Source: an uncultured bacterium (lineage in GTDB: Bacteria > Verrucomicrobiota > Kiritimatiellia > RFP12 > CAIWXQ01). From it: a stretch of DNA of 64,000 bases. The notes beneath the pieces were generated by a model. The model saw only the letters and a list, made by a program, of their open reading frames with translations, was not told the origin of the DNA and did no database searches. The DNA is taken from NCBI GenBank assembly GCA_903916675.1, contig CAIWXQ010000018.1:182802-246801 (forward strand), written 5' to 3'. Both the position numbers and the translations under genes were made by a program. Shown piece by piece: positions 16,484-24,467 of this stretch (positions are counted from its first letter, which is position 1; each line of letters opens with the position of its first letter).

Positions 16484-16680
16484 GGTCGGCGGGGGGGGGG
16501 AACGGGGTTTGCGGCGAATTCCATGCCGGGCACGGTACGGGCCGGCTGCCAGGAGTCGCCGAACGATTCGGTCCAGACGAGGTCATCGGGCTGAATGACG
16601 CCTTCACGAGCGAGGGCACGGATCCGCGCTTCCTCGACTGGCCCCTTGCGCTCGCCGTTCGTCGCGTAATACCAAGGCAT
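16414..16680 (-). CDS. GYF_2 (DUF4339) domain, frameshifted first part of the DUF975 protein
   Basis: From ATG 16680 the frame encodes a GYF_2 domain: MPWYYATNGERKGPVEEARI, then LAREGVIQPDDLVWTESFGDSWQPA, ending in a Pro-rich linker. GYF_2 domains commonly precede DUF975 or RDD membrane domains in one protein. Here the frame runs out into unrelated Arg/Pro-rich sequence after the C10 run (minus strand) at 16491-16500. An 11-base run would continue directly into the DUF975 frame. Sequencing error, phase variation or true decay are all possible. Confidence 0.7.
   Translation of the reverse strand: MPWYYATNGERKGPVEEARIRALAREGVIQPDDLVWTESFGDSWQPARTVPGMEFAANPVPPPRRPCRRCNSINPSPHRTRAPRTTVN
16491..16500. 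repeat. G10 homopolymer at the frame break
   Basis: Ten consecutive G on the plus strand fall exactly at the linker between the GYF_2 and DUF975 frames. A length of 11 restores one continuous frame. Confidence 0.85.
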
Positions 16681-16824
16681 GACGACCTCCCATTTACAGG
16701 TGGACTCCGAACCCCATCCAATCGCGCGATTACAACAGGATGAAAGCAGCGTGTCAATATCCGAGCCTGCCCCGCGGACACGAAGAATCGGAAGGCAGGA
16801 GAAGATCACGAAGGGGAATCCTTA

Positions 16825-17035
16825 GTAGGTAACAGTCGCCAACCCGATAACTGTAGCATCGGGGTCGGCGTAGGTATCGGAATCGGTGTCGACCACTGAC
16901 GCTGCATTCGCTTATTCAGTGGCACAAACAACCTCTGTTCGATACCGATACCGATAGCAACCCCGACCCCGACGCGATGCGAACACTCTTCGACAGCTAC
17001 GAAAACAACGCCACTCATTTTGCAAAGCTCAATAG
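16825..17035. repeat. Family E element, copy 1
   Basis: A ~210-base element beginning GTAGGTAACAGTCGCC and ending TTTTGCAAAGCTCAATAG. It shares most of its sequence with 27706-27856 and 27978-28183. The centre carries two imperfectly complementary GGGGTCGG/TATCGG-rich arms able to form a long hairpin. The 5' TTGCAAAA terminus seen in the other copies is missing here. The neighbouring 16684-16824 and 17036-17181 contain short CACGAAGG-type and family-I repeats and no gene. Confidence 0.85.
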
Positions 17036-17087
17036 GTCCATGGCTGCTCTCGACCTGACAGCCTTCAGCCTAAACCGCTAACAACCT

Positions 17088-17114
17088 GCGGAGCGGGCGA
17101 AGCGCCCGTTCCGC
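17088..17114. other. 12-bp hairpin with triloop upstream of the ABC operon
   Basis: GCGGAGCGGGCG (17088-17099) pairs with CGCCCGTTCCGC (17103-17114), with one G-T pair, around an AAG loop. No T-run follows. It may be a processing or terminator element of the preceding region. Confidence 0.45.
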
Positions 17115-17122
17115 ATCAGGCC

Positions 17123-17152
17123 TTGCGTTGCCGGGCGTCTCTCGGACATAAT
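17123..17152 (+). promoter_or_regulatory. Candidate promoter of the ABC transporter operon
   Basis: TTGCGT (17123-17128) and CATAAT (17147-17152) are 18 bases apart and end 29 bases before the ATPase start. The -10 box matches the consensus at five of six positions. Confidence 0.4.
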
Positions 17153-17181
17153 GAAAAACAATTCTGTCGGCAGCTGGCAAC

Positions 17182-17928
17182 ATGCTCGAAGTCATTCAAG
17201 TTACGCGCTGTTTCGGACGCCGGACGGCGCTGGAAGAGGTCTCATTCCAGGCCGCGCGCGGCGACATCGTCGGCGTGCTGGGGCCCAATGGCGCGGGCAA
17301 GACCACGCTGCTGCGCCTGATGGCCTGCTACCTGCAGCCCACGGCCGGCGCGATCCGCCTGAACGGGATGGACTCGTTCCAGCAGTCGCTGGAATTTCGC
17401 CGCCATACGGGGTATCTGCCGGAGCGCTGTCCGCTCTACGACGAGATGACCGTGGGCGAATACCTGTACTACCGCGCCCGGCTCAAGGGCGTCTCCTTGC
17501 TCAAGGCGCGCCGGCAGGTTCGCGAGCTGGTCGAGCAGCTCAACCTCGGCGAGGTGCGCGGCCGGCTGATTGGCGCGCTCTCGCTGGGCGTGCGCCGCCG
17601 CACGGGGCTGGCGGACGCGCTGCTGCGCGATCCGCGGCTGCTGCTGCTGGACGATCCGATCTCCAACGTGGACGCTGCCGAGTGCGAGCGCATGGCGGCG
17701 TGCGTGACCCGCGCGGCGCGCCATGCCGCGGTGCTGGTTTCCGGGCATGCGCTGGCGCAGCTCGGCGCGCTCTGCACGCGCTTCCTGGTGCTGCGCGCCG
17801 GCCGCGTGGCAGCAACGGGGACGCGCGACGAGCTGCAGGCTGCCGCGGGCGGCGCATCGCTTGAGGCACAGCTGGCCGATCTGGTGGCTGGTCGTGCGTC
17901 GCCCTCCGGCGCGAAGGAGGGCGCATGA
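17182..17928 (+). CDS. ABC transporter ATPase, GldA/ABC-2 type
   Basis: A 248-residue ATPase of an ABC-2 exporter. Walker A is GPNGAGKTTLL, the Q-loop region is YLPERCPLYDEMTVGEYL, and the H-loop is VLVSGHAL. Two motifs deviate: the signature is ALSLGVRRRTG instead of LSGGQ, and Walker B ends LLLLDDP, with Asp in place of the catalytic Glu. GldA-like ATPases often have LSKGYRQR signatures, so the first is within the family's range; the Glu-to-Asp change is less usual and would slow hydrolysis. It overlaps the permease gene by four bases (ATGA) and starts a four-gene unit. Confidence 0.88.
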   Translation: MLEVIQVTRCFGRRTALEEVSFQAARGDIVGVLGPNGAGKTTLLRLMACYLQPTAGAIRLNGMDSFQQSLEFRRHTGYLPERCPLYDEMTVGEYLYYRARLKGVSLLKARRQVRELVEQLNLGEVRGRLIGALSLGVRRRTGLADALLRDPRLLLLDDPISNVDAAECERMAACVTRAARHAAVLVSGHALAQLGALCTRFLVLRAGRVAATGTRDELQAAAGGASLEAQLADLVAGRASPSGAKEGA

Positions 17929-18668
17929 GGAGCGTCGCGCACCTGATCGCCTGGCGCGACCTGCGCGCCGCGCTCACCGGAGTTTCCGGCTACGTCCTGC
18001 TGGCGGGGTTTCTGGCGCTGACCGGGTGGACGTTTGCCGGGCTGCTGCACCGCAACGAAGGCGGGTTCGCGCCAGCGTCGGCGATCTGGGGGCTGGCTGT
18101 GGCGCCGTGGCTCCCGGTGCTGGCTGCCGCAGCCACCATGCGGCTCTTTGCGGAGGAGCGGCAGACCGGAACGATGGAACTGCTGCTGACCGCTCCGGTG
18201 CGGCCGTACGATGTGGTACTCGGGAAGTTCGCCGCGGCGCTGGCGCTGGTTTGCGGCGGCATCCTGCTGGCCCTGATACAGGCGCGCGTGCTGCGGCACG
18301 TGGCGCCGCGCATGGACGGCGGGTTTTCCTCCGCGGGGTTGCTGGCCGCGAGCGGGATGCTCTTTCTGCAGGCAGCGGCCTGGACAGCGGTCGGTACGCT
18401 GGCCGCGCTTCTGGCGCGGCAGCAGGGGATCGCGGCGCTGCTGACGCTGCTGGGCATCGGCGCACCGTACGCGTTGCGCGCGGCCGTGGCGGCCTGGGCT
18501 CCGGGAATGCGACACGGCCTCTGGCACTGGCCGCCGCTGGAGGACGTGACGAATGCGGCCACCGGGCTGTTTTCGCTGGCGCCACCGGTGTTGTACGTGT
18601 CAATGGCCTGGTGTGCGCTGTTTCTCTGCGTGCGGCTGCTGGAAGCGCGGGATCTTCGGACGAGGTAG
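17925..18668 (+). CDS. ABC-2 type permease, GldF-like
   Basis: A 247-residue integral membrane protein with about six helices (VSGYVLLAGFLALTGWTFAG, WLPVLAAAATMRL, FAAALALVCGGILLALI and others). It contains the ABC-2/GldF segment MRLFAEERQTGTMELLLTAPV, PYDVVLGKFAAAL. This R-x-x-x-E-E-R-x-x-G-T-x-E-x-L-L-T-x-P pattern is diagnostic of the family. It forms the membrane channel with the ATPase encoded immediately upstream. The cargo is unknown; the gliding-motility name of the family does not imply motility here. Confidence 0.88.
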   Translation: MRSVAHLIAWRDLRAALTGVSGYVLLAGFLALTGWTFAGLLHRNEGGFAPASAIWGLAVAPWLPVLAAAATMRLFAEERQTGTMELLLTAPVRPYDVVLGKFAAALALVCGGILLALIQARVLRHVAPRMDGGFSSAGLLAASGMLFLQAAAWTAVGTLAALLARQQGIAALLTLLGIGAPYALRAAVAAWAPGMRHGLWHWPPLEDVTNAATGLFSLAPPVLYVSMAWCALFLCVRLLEARDLRTR

Positions 18669-18672
18669 TGCG

Positions 18673-20151
18673 ATGGCGGAAGCGGATAATCCAGTGACGG
18701 CGGAGGCGCTCGATCCGGTCGGCAATCGCCGGCTGGCGGGGCTGCACATCACGGCTGCCGCGCTGCTGGCCGTGGCGCTGACCGTGCTGCTGAACCTGCT
18801 GGCGGTCCGCCTGCACGTGACGCGCGAGCAGTCCTTCTCCGCGGGGCGCGTGCTCTCGCCGCAGACGCGCGAGATTCTGGCGCGTGCGCAGGGCCCGGTG
18901 CGCGTAGTCTGCTTTCTGGATCCGCATCATCCGGCGGCCCGTCCCGCGGCGCTGCTGCTGCGCGGCTTTCAATCCGCGTCGGCGCAGGGGAGCGCCGCGA
19001 TCGAGATCGGGTACGTGGACCCGCGCCTTGACCTGTCGCAGGCGGCCGCGCTGACCGCCGCCGGCGTGCCGCCCAACGCGCTCCTGTTTGAGGCCCGGGG
19101 GCGGCGCATCGTGGTGCCGGCTGCGGACCTGCTGACCACGGACCAGACCGCGCGCGCCGTGTTCCGCGGCGAGACGGTCTGCGCAGCCGCCATTGCGCGC
19201 CTGGGACGCGCGGAGCAGGCCGTCATCTACTGGATGGTCGGGCACGGCGAGGGCGATCCGACCGATTACGACGCGCTGACCGGCTACACGTCCATTGCGC
19301 GCGAGATCCGTCACGACGGGTTCGATCTGCGCACGCTCGAACTGTGGAACCCCAAGGCCAAAGGCGTGCCAGCCGATGCCGAGGCGCTGATCGTCGCCGG
19401 GCCGCAGCGCGGCCTGGCCGTGGAGGAGCGCGCCTGGGTCGAAGCCTTTCTCACGCGCGGCGGGCGACTGCTCTACCTTGCCAACCCGGCGCATGCCTCC
19501 GGGCTCGAGGGGATGCTGGAGCGGTGGGGCGTGCGCGTCTCGCCCTGGACAGCGGTGGGGCGCGAGACGCTCTCCGGCGCGGATCTGGTGGTCTTGCGCT
19601 ACGGCGCACATCCGATCACGCGCAGCCTGACGAACTCGGCCACAGTTTTTCTGGGGAGCCGCTGCATTCTGCCGGCCGCGCCCGCAGACGCCGCCGGCGC
19701 CGACCGTGCGCAGTTCACGGCGCTGGCGCTGACTGGAAGCGACGGATGGGGCGCGAAGTCGAGCGACGCGCAGCCGCGGTTGTTCGATCCGCGCGAAGAC
19801 CTGGCCGGGCCGGTGGCGGTGGCGGCTGCCGTGGAGCGTGGCGTAGGCAAGGGGGCGGATATTGCGTTGCAGCCGGCACGGCTGGTGGTGGTGGGCGAGT
19901 GCGGGTTCGTGGCCAACGGCGCGCTGGCCAGCCGCGCCGGCGCGAATCGCGACCTGTTCATCAATGCGCTCAACTGGCTCACGGGCATCGAGACCGGCAC
20001 CAACGTCGCCGGCGGCGGCGACGCGGCGCTTTGGACCGGACTGGACCGCCGTGGGTGGCTGCGGTTTCAATTGCTGGCTGCGGGGGCGATCCCGCTGGTG
20101 GTGTTGCTGGGCGGCGGGCTGATCTGCCTCGTGCGGCGGATGAAACGGTAA
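18673..20151 (+). CDS. GldG-like ABC transporter auxiliary protein
   Basis: A 492-residue protein anchored by an N-terminal helix (about residues 20-42, ITAAALLAVALTVLLNLLAV) and a C-terminal helix just before the RRMKR end. The large central part is extracytoplasmic and resembles the ABC_transp_aux/GldG domain: QSFSAGRVLSPQTREIL, VVCFLDP, VIYWMVGHGEGDPTD, EALIVAGPQRGLAVEE and GGRLLYLANP. It sits between the permease and the DUF4340 gene, the usual order in this conserved four-gene set. It probably couples the exporter to a periplasmic step. Confidence 0.82.
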   Translation: MAEADNPVTAEALDPVGNRRLAGLHITAAALLAVALTVLLNLLAVRLHVTREQSFSAGRVLSPQTREILARAQGPVRVVCFLDPHHPAARPAALLLRGFQSASAQGSAAIEIGYVDPRLDLSQAAALTAAGVPPNALLFEARGRRIVVPAADLLTTDQTARAVFRGETVCAAAIARLGRAEQAVIYWMVGHGEGDPTDYDALTGYTSIAREIRHDGFDLRTLELWNPKAKGVPADAEALIVAGPQRGLAVEERAWVEAFLTRGGRLLYLANPAHASGLEGMLERWGVRVSPWTAVGRETLSGADLVVLRYGAHPITRSLTNSATVFLGSRCILPAAPADAAGADRAQFTALALTGSDGWGAKSSDAQPRLFDPREDLAGPVAVAAAVERGVGKGADIALQPARLVVVGECGFVANGALASRAGANRDLFINALNWLTGIETGTNVAGGGDAALWTGLDRRGWLRFQLLAAGAIPLVVLLGGGLICLVRRMKR

Positions 20152-20158
20152 TCGGTTG

Positions 20159-22009
20159 GTGGGGGAGCGGAAGGTGCCGAATCTTCGGACAACAGGCGGG
20201 CTGGCAATGGCAGTGGCGATCTGCGGATTGCTGCTCTGGACGCTCCGGCAGTGGGGCGGCGCCGGCGGCGGCCTGTCGTCCGACACGCCGGGACTTCTCT
20301 TTCCGCGCGGGCTGGGCGAGGTGGACTCGCTGATTGTCGAGCGGGGCGCGTTCCGCATGGACCTGCGCTGGCAGGACGGACGGTGGCGGCAGATGGAGCC
20401 GTTCGCGGCGGAGGTGGACCAGGTGGTCGTGCGTCGCATGCTTGACGCACTGGCGGACCTGACGGTGCGCCAGCGCATTTCGCTCGACGAGCTGCGCCGC
20501 CGCGCGCTGAAGCTCGGAGATTTCGGCCTCGCGCCGGCGCAGACGCGGGTGGTCGTGCGCACAGCCTCCCGCCGGATCGAACTCGGGTTCGGCAACCGCA
20601 CGCCCGATGGCAGCGAAGTCTACTTCTATCTCGACGCCGCCGCGCAGGTGATGGCTGCGCCGTGCGCCGCGCTCGACGCGGTGCCGGTCTCCCTCGAGGG
20701 CGTGCGCGAACGCGCCCTTCTGCGCGACTCCGGCCGCGCCGCCACGGCCCTCGAGTTGCGGCGCGCCAATGTCTCCTACGTCAAGCTCGAGCGCGTCGGC
20801 GCCGACTGGCAGCTCGTGCTGCCGGTTGCGGCGCCGGCTGATCCCGAGAAGGTCGAGCGCATCCTTTCCGGCCTGAGGCAGGCGCGTATTGAGGCGTTCG
20901 TCTGGCCGTCCGGCGCCAGCAATCTCGACACACAGGTGGTGGGGACGCTGCGCGCGCGGCAGGCGATCTACGGGCTAGACGCGGACGCTGCGGTGCAGGC
21001 GCAGTTCTGGGAGACCGGCGGTCCGGCGGGCATTCGCCTGCTGTTCGGAAAGACGGTCGAGGGGCATCCGGGGTGGGTCTACGCACTGACGCCGGACGGG
21101 CAGATCGTGGTGGCCGTGACCAACGATGTGGTGCAGCCGTTGCTCGCCACGGCGGCGGACCTGCGCGACCGCCGTCTGTTCCGCGAGTCGCCGGCCGACA
21201 TTGCGCGCATACAGCTGCGATTCGCGGAGCAGATCGTCGAATGCCGGCAGGACGCACAGAAGCGCTGGGTGTTGGTCTCGCCGCAACAGGACGTTGCGGA
21301 CCAGGAGCAGGTCGGGCGGCTGCTGATCGGGCTGCTGCGCCTGCGCGCGCAACAGGTGTTCGATCCGGCGCCGGGCGCGCCGGTTGCGGCGGCCTTCCCG
21401 GCCAATCCGATCTGCCTTGTGGAACTGGGCGCCGCAGCGCAGACGCGCCGCTTCGCCGTGACGCTGGGCGAAACGCCGGGGACGATGAACGTGGTGTTCA
21501 CCAATCCCCCCGTGCGCTTTGTGGTGGCGAGCAGCAACCTGCCGCCCGCGGTGCTGGCGCCGGCGGCGGCGTTCGGGCTGCGCGACCGGATCGTCCTGTC
21601 CGTGGCCACATCCGCCGTGCGCCGCATTGCGGTGCGCCGCGGCGAGGAGCTTGAGGCGGTCGAACGCGCGGCGGACGGCGATCTGTGGCAGGTGTCAGGC
21701 AGTCCCTCGGGCAAGGCGGTGGCGGTCGACGCGGTGAACGCCTGGCTGACGCTGCTGGGCGGCCTTCCTGCTGCGCGCATCGAACGGCTCGGGGCTGGCG
21801 CGCGCGAGCTGGAGGAGTGCGGCCTGGACGAGCCGCCGATGGAGATCGACCTGGACCTGCTCTCGGCCGACGTCCTGCGCAAGGTGTTGCTCATCGGCCG
21901 CAGCACGGGGGACGGCGGACGTTACGCGCAACTGCGCGGCCACGACACCATCTTCGCGCTCGCCCCGGAGACCGTGCGCGTCATCGACCGCCGGCTGGTG
22001 CTGCCGTAA
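20159..22009 (+). CDS. DUF4340 domain protein
   Basis: A 616-residue protein with one N-terminal membrane segment (LAMAVAICGLLLWTL) and a long, repetitive extracytoplasmic part containing several DUF4340-like beta modules: a DSLIVERG...RWQDGRWRQ strand pair, ARIEAFV near residue 245 and AARIERLGAG near residue 540 repeat the same pattern. The start is GTG 20159 (TTG 20156 is alternative), seven bases after the gldG-like stop. DUF4340 proteins regularly follow GldG-type genes. Function is unknown; a scaffold for the exporter is a reasonable guess. Confidence 0.8.
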   Translation: MGERKVPNLRTTGGLAMAVAICGLLLWTLRQWGGAGGGLSSDTPGLLFPRGLGEVDSLIVERGAFRMDLRWQDGRWRQMEPFAAEVDQVVVRRMLDALADLTVRQRISLDELRRRALKLGDFGLAPAQTRVVVRTASRRIELGFGNRTPDGSEVYFYLDAAAQVMAAPCAALDAVPVSLEGVRERALLRDSGRAATALELRRANVSYVKLERVGADWQLVLPVAAPADPEKVERILSGLRQARIEAFVWPSGASNLDTQVVGTLRARQAIYGLDADAAVQAQFWETGGPAGIRLLFGKTVEGHPGWVYALTPDGQIVVAVTNDVVQPLLATAADLRDRRLFRESPADIARIQLRFAEQIVECRQDAQKRWVLVSPQQDVADQEQVGRLLIGLLRLRAQQVFDPAPGAPVAAAFPANPICLVELGAAAQTRRFAVTLGETPGTMNVVFTNPPVRFVVASSNLPPAVLAPAAAFGLRDRIVLSVATSAVRRIAVRRGEELEAVERAADGDLWQVSGSPSGKAVAVDAVNAWLTLLGGLPAARIERLGAGARELEECGLDEPPMEIDLDLLSADVLRKVLLIGRSTGDGGRYAQLRGHDTIFALAPETVRVIDRRLVLP

Positions 22010-22063
22010 TGCAGGCTGTAGGCTGAAGGCTGTTCGGTTTGTGCGCGATCGGCCGCGGCATAC

Positions 22064-22099
22064 TTGTGCCCTTTGCGGGCGGGGCGTATACTGACGTCA
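22064..22099 (+). promoter_or_regulatory. Promoter with palindromic operator-like site before the rubrerythrin gene
   Basis: TTGTGC (22064-22069) and TATACT (22087-22092) have an ideal 17-base spacer. The perfect palindrome TGACGTCA (22092-22099) begins at the last base of the -10 box and would cover the transcription start, a typical repressor position. Confidence 0.5.
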
Positions 22100-22139
22100 C
22101 CTGCCGTTGCGCAGGCCAACCCAACCGAAGGAGAGCAAG

Positions 22140-22799
22140 ATGAACAGGTGCAGACTGCATGCGTGCGTGTTTCTGATTCTACTCGCCGGGTTTGCCGGCG
22201 TGTGCCCGGCGGCTGATGCGACAGCGCCGAAGGCGGCGGAGAAAACCGCAATCAAGGCACCGGCGACGTTCGACAATCTTCTGACAGCCTACAAGCTTGA
22301 GGTCACGGCCAAGGCGCAGTACGACGCCTTTGCGGTCAAGGCCGATGCGGAAGGGTACAAGGGCGTGGCAGCGCTTTTCCGCGCCACGGCGGCTTCGCAG
22401 GACATTCTGATTCAGAAGCGCGCCGGGCTGATCGCGAAGCTGGGCGGAAACGCGCCGAAGGTTCAGCCGGCAATCGCGGACGTCAAATCCACCCAGGAGA
22501 ACCTGGCGTCAGCCGCAGCTGCGGCGATCGGCGGCAAGAACCCGCTCTATCCGGGATTTGCCCAGCAGGCTGAGGCGGAAAAGAACACGCCAGCGGTTTA
22601 CGCGTTCAAGGGTGCAATGGCGGCTGAGAAAGAATACATCAAGTGCTTTCAGCAGGCGCTGGCTGACCTGAACAACTGGAAGGCGGAGGGGAAGACCTTT
22701 GCCGTGTGCGAGGTCTGCGCATTCCTGGTGATGGGCGCGCCGCCGGCGACCTGTCCGGTCTGCGCGGCGCCGCGTGAAAAATTCCGCATTGTGAAGTAG
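22140..22799 (+). CDS. Exported rubrerythrin-like protein with rubredoxin-type tail
   Basis: A 219-residue protein with a signal peptide (VFLILLAGFAGVCPAADA), preceded by AAGGAG. The body is a four-helix ferritin-like domain, and the tail has C-x2-C-x11-C-x2-C (CEVC...CPVC) as in rubrerythrin. The diiron site looks eroded: the first helix keeps LEVTAKAQYDAF, but the expected ETAxxExxH segment reads ATAASQDIL, and the last helix has AAEKEYIKCF with no His. A mononuclear Fe(Cys)4 electron carrier is thus supported better than a peroxidase. Rubrerythrins are normally cytoplasmic, so export is also unusual. It is followed two bases later by the ferric-reductase-like gene, a plausible redox partner. 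Confidence 0.8.
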   Translation: MNRCRLHACVFLILLAGFAGVCPAADATAPKAAEKTAIKAPATFDNLLTAYKLEVTAKAQYDAFAVKADAEGYKGVAALFRATAASQDILIQKRAGLIAKLGGNAPKVQPAIADVKSTQENLASAAAAAIGGKNPLYPGFAQQAEAEKNTPAVYAFKGAMAAEKEYIKCFQQALADLNNWKAEGKTFAVCEVCAFLVMGAPPATCPVCAAPREKFRIVK

Positions 22800-22801
22800 C
22801 C

Positions 22802-24145
22802 ATGCGGCGAGCCGGCTGCATGGCGCTGCTGGCCGCCCAGGTGGCGGCCATTGCCGGGTTCTGGTTCTGGAACCACTGGCATCATCCACTGGGAAACCAG
22901 CTGCTCGGCGACGCGGCCGGCCAGCTGCTGGCGTGGGGGCGCCTGGCGGGGTTGCTGGCGGCCTTTGGCTGCCTGCTGCAGATCGTCCTGACCGGCCGGC
23001 CGCGCTGGGTGGAGCAGGCCTTTGGGATGGACCGCCTGATGCGGCTGCATCACGTCGTCGGATTCTCGCTGGTGCTGCTGCTGGTGGCGCATCCGGTGCT
23101 CGTGACGCTGGGGCGCGCCCGAATGGAGGATGTCGGCGTTTGGCCGCAATTCTTCGATTTCTTGCGGAACTGGCAAGGCGTGCGTGGCGCGGCGATCGGG
23201 CTGGCCATGCTGTTGGTGGCTGTCGGGCTGTCGGTCGCGATCATCCGGAAGCGTCTGCGCTACGAGACGTGGCACGCGACGCACCTGGCGATCTACGTGG
23301 CGCTGGCGCTGGCGTTCGGGCATCAGATCGCGATCGGCAACGACCTGGCTGGTCATCCGGTATTTCGCGCGTACTGGCTGTCGCTGTACGCGGCTGTCTT
23401 CCTGGGGTTGCTCTGGGGACGGGTGGGCCGGCCGCTGCGCGATTTTTGGCGCCACCGGTTTGTCGTATCTGGGTTGACGCCGGAGACGGCGGACGTGGTC
23501 TCCGTGCAGATTCGGGGGCGCGATCTGGAGCGGTTCCGCGCAGAGGCCGGGCAGTTCGTACGGGTGCGATTCCTGGCGCCGGGGTTCCGATGGGAGTCCC
23601 ATCCGTTTTCGCTCTCACAGCCGCCGGACGGGAAGGGGCTGCGGCTGACGATCAAGCAGCTCGGCGATTACACGCGCCGCCTCCCGGCGCTGCAGCCGGG
23701 GACGCGCGCGATCGTGGATGGGCCGTACGGCATTTTCACGGCGCGGCGTGCGCAGGCGCAACAGGTGCTGATGATCGCCGGCGGGATCGGGATCACGCCG
23801 ATCCGCTCGGTGGCAGAGGTGCTGCTGGCGACCGCTGACCGCGAAATCGTGCTGATCTACGGCAACCGTGATCAGGCGTCCGTGGCGCTGCAGGGCGAAC
23901 TCGACCGGCTGGTGGCGACCTCCGGCGGGCGATTGCGCGTGGCACACGTCCTGAGCGCGGACCCTGGCTGGCCCGGCGAAAAGGGGCGGGTGGACGGCAA
24001 CTGCCTGTCGCGGCTGGCGCCGGATTTCCGGGAGCGCGATGTCTACCTCTGCGGGCCACCGCCCATGATGCGGCTGGTGCGCGCGGCGTTGCGCGCGGCT
24101 GGTGTGCCGGGTAGCCACATCTTCGACGAGCGTTTTGCGCTGTAA
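22802..24145 (+). CDS. Ferric-reductase-like membrane flavohemoprotein
   Basis: A 447-residue protein. The N-terminal half has six membrane helices with paired His suited to two haems (RLHHVVGF, VAHPVLV, WHATHLAIY, FGHQIAIG). The C-terminal half is an FAD/NAD(P)H reductase domain: FAD motif HPFSLSQP, NAD loop GGIGITPIRS and C-terminal CGPPPMM. It should carry electrons from cytoplasmic NAD(P)H across the membrane to an outer acceptor. The acceptor could be the exported rubrerythrin-like protein encoded just upstream, or ferric iron. The tail MxRL...IFDERFAL ends as in other FNR-like domains. Confidence 0.85.
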   Translation: MRRAGCMALLAAQVAAIAGFWFWNHWHHPLGNQLLGDAAGQLLAWGRLAGLLAAFGCLLQIVLTGRPRWVEQAFGMDRLMRLHHVVGFSLVLLLVAHPVLVTLGRARMEDVGVWPQFFDFLRNWQGVRGAAIGLAMLLVAVGLSVAIIRKRLRYETWHATHLAIYVALALAFGHQIAIGNDLAGHPVFRAYWLSLYAAVFLGLLWGRVGRPLRDFWRHRFVVSGLTPETADVVSVQIRGRDLERFRAEAGQFVRVRFLAPGFRWESHPFSLSQPPDGKGLRLTIKQLGDYTRRLPALQPGTRAIVDGPYGIFTARRAQAQQVLMIAGGIGITPIRSVAEVLLATADREIVLIYGNRDQASVALQGELDRLVATSGGRLRVAHVLSADPGWPGEKGRVDGNCLSRLAPDFRERDVYLCGPPPMMRLVRAALRAAGVPGSHIFDERFAL

Positions 24146-24467
24146 AACACACGGATTCGATATGGCGCACGAATCCCAATTTTTGATATTCTCACGTAGT
24201 AATTCGTGGTTGCCCGCGCCGTGGCTTGATGCGCGGCAGGAACGGGTTGCTTCGCACCGCACAACTTGTTGCATGGTATATGGTTATGGAGTGCGCCAAC
24301 AAAACTGGCACGCATAATCCACGGGGGCGGAGCCTGCTTGTCACCGGTGACCCGGTACAGCCAGTTGGGGCGTCGGACAGGGGAGATGAGTTCCCTGCTT
24401 CCCGGTGCGGCATCCAGCGGACATCCTGCTCAACTTCCAGACTGCCTCACAGGCCGGCATTCTCAAC
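24146..24467. other. Intergenic region without recognised gene
   Basis: This 322-base gap separates the redox genes from the polysaccharide locus. It shows no convincing open frame with family resemblance, no repeat of the A-J families and no clear terminator. The AT-rich stretch 24260-24300 (TTGTTGCATGGTATATGG) could hold a promoter, but the hexamers are poor. Confidence 0.5.
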
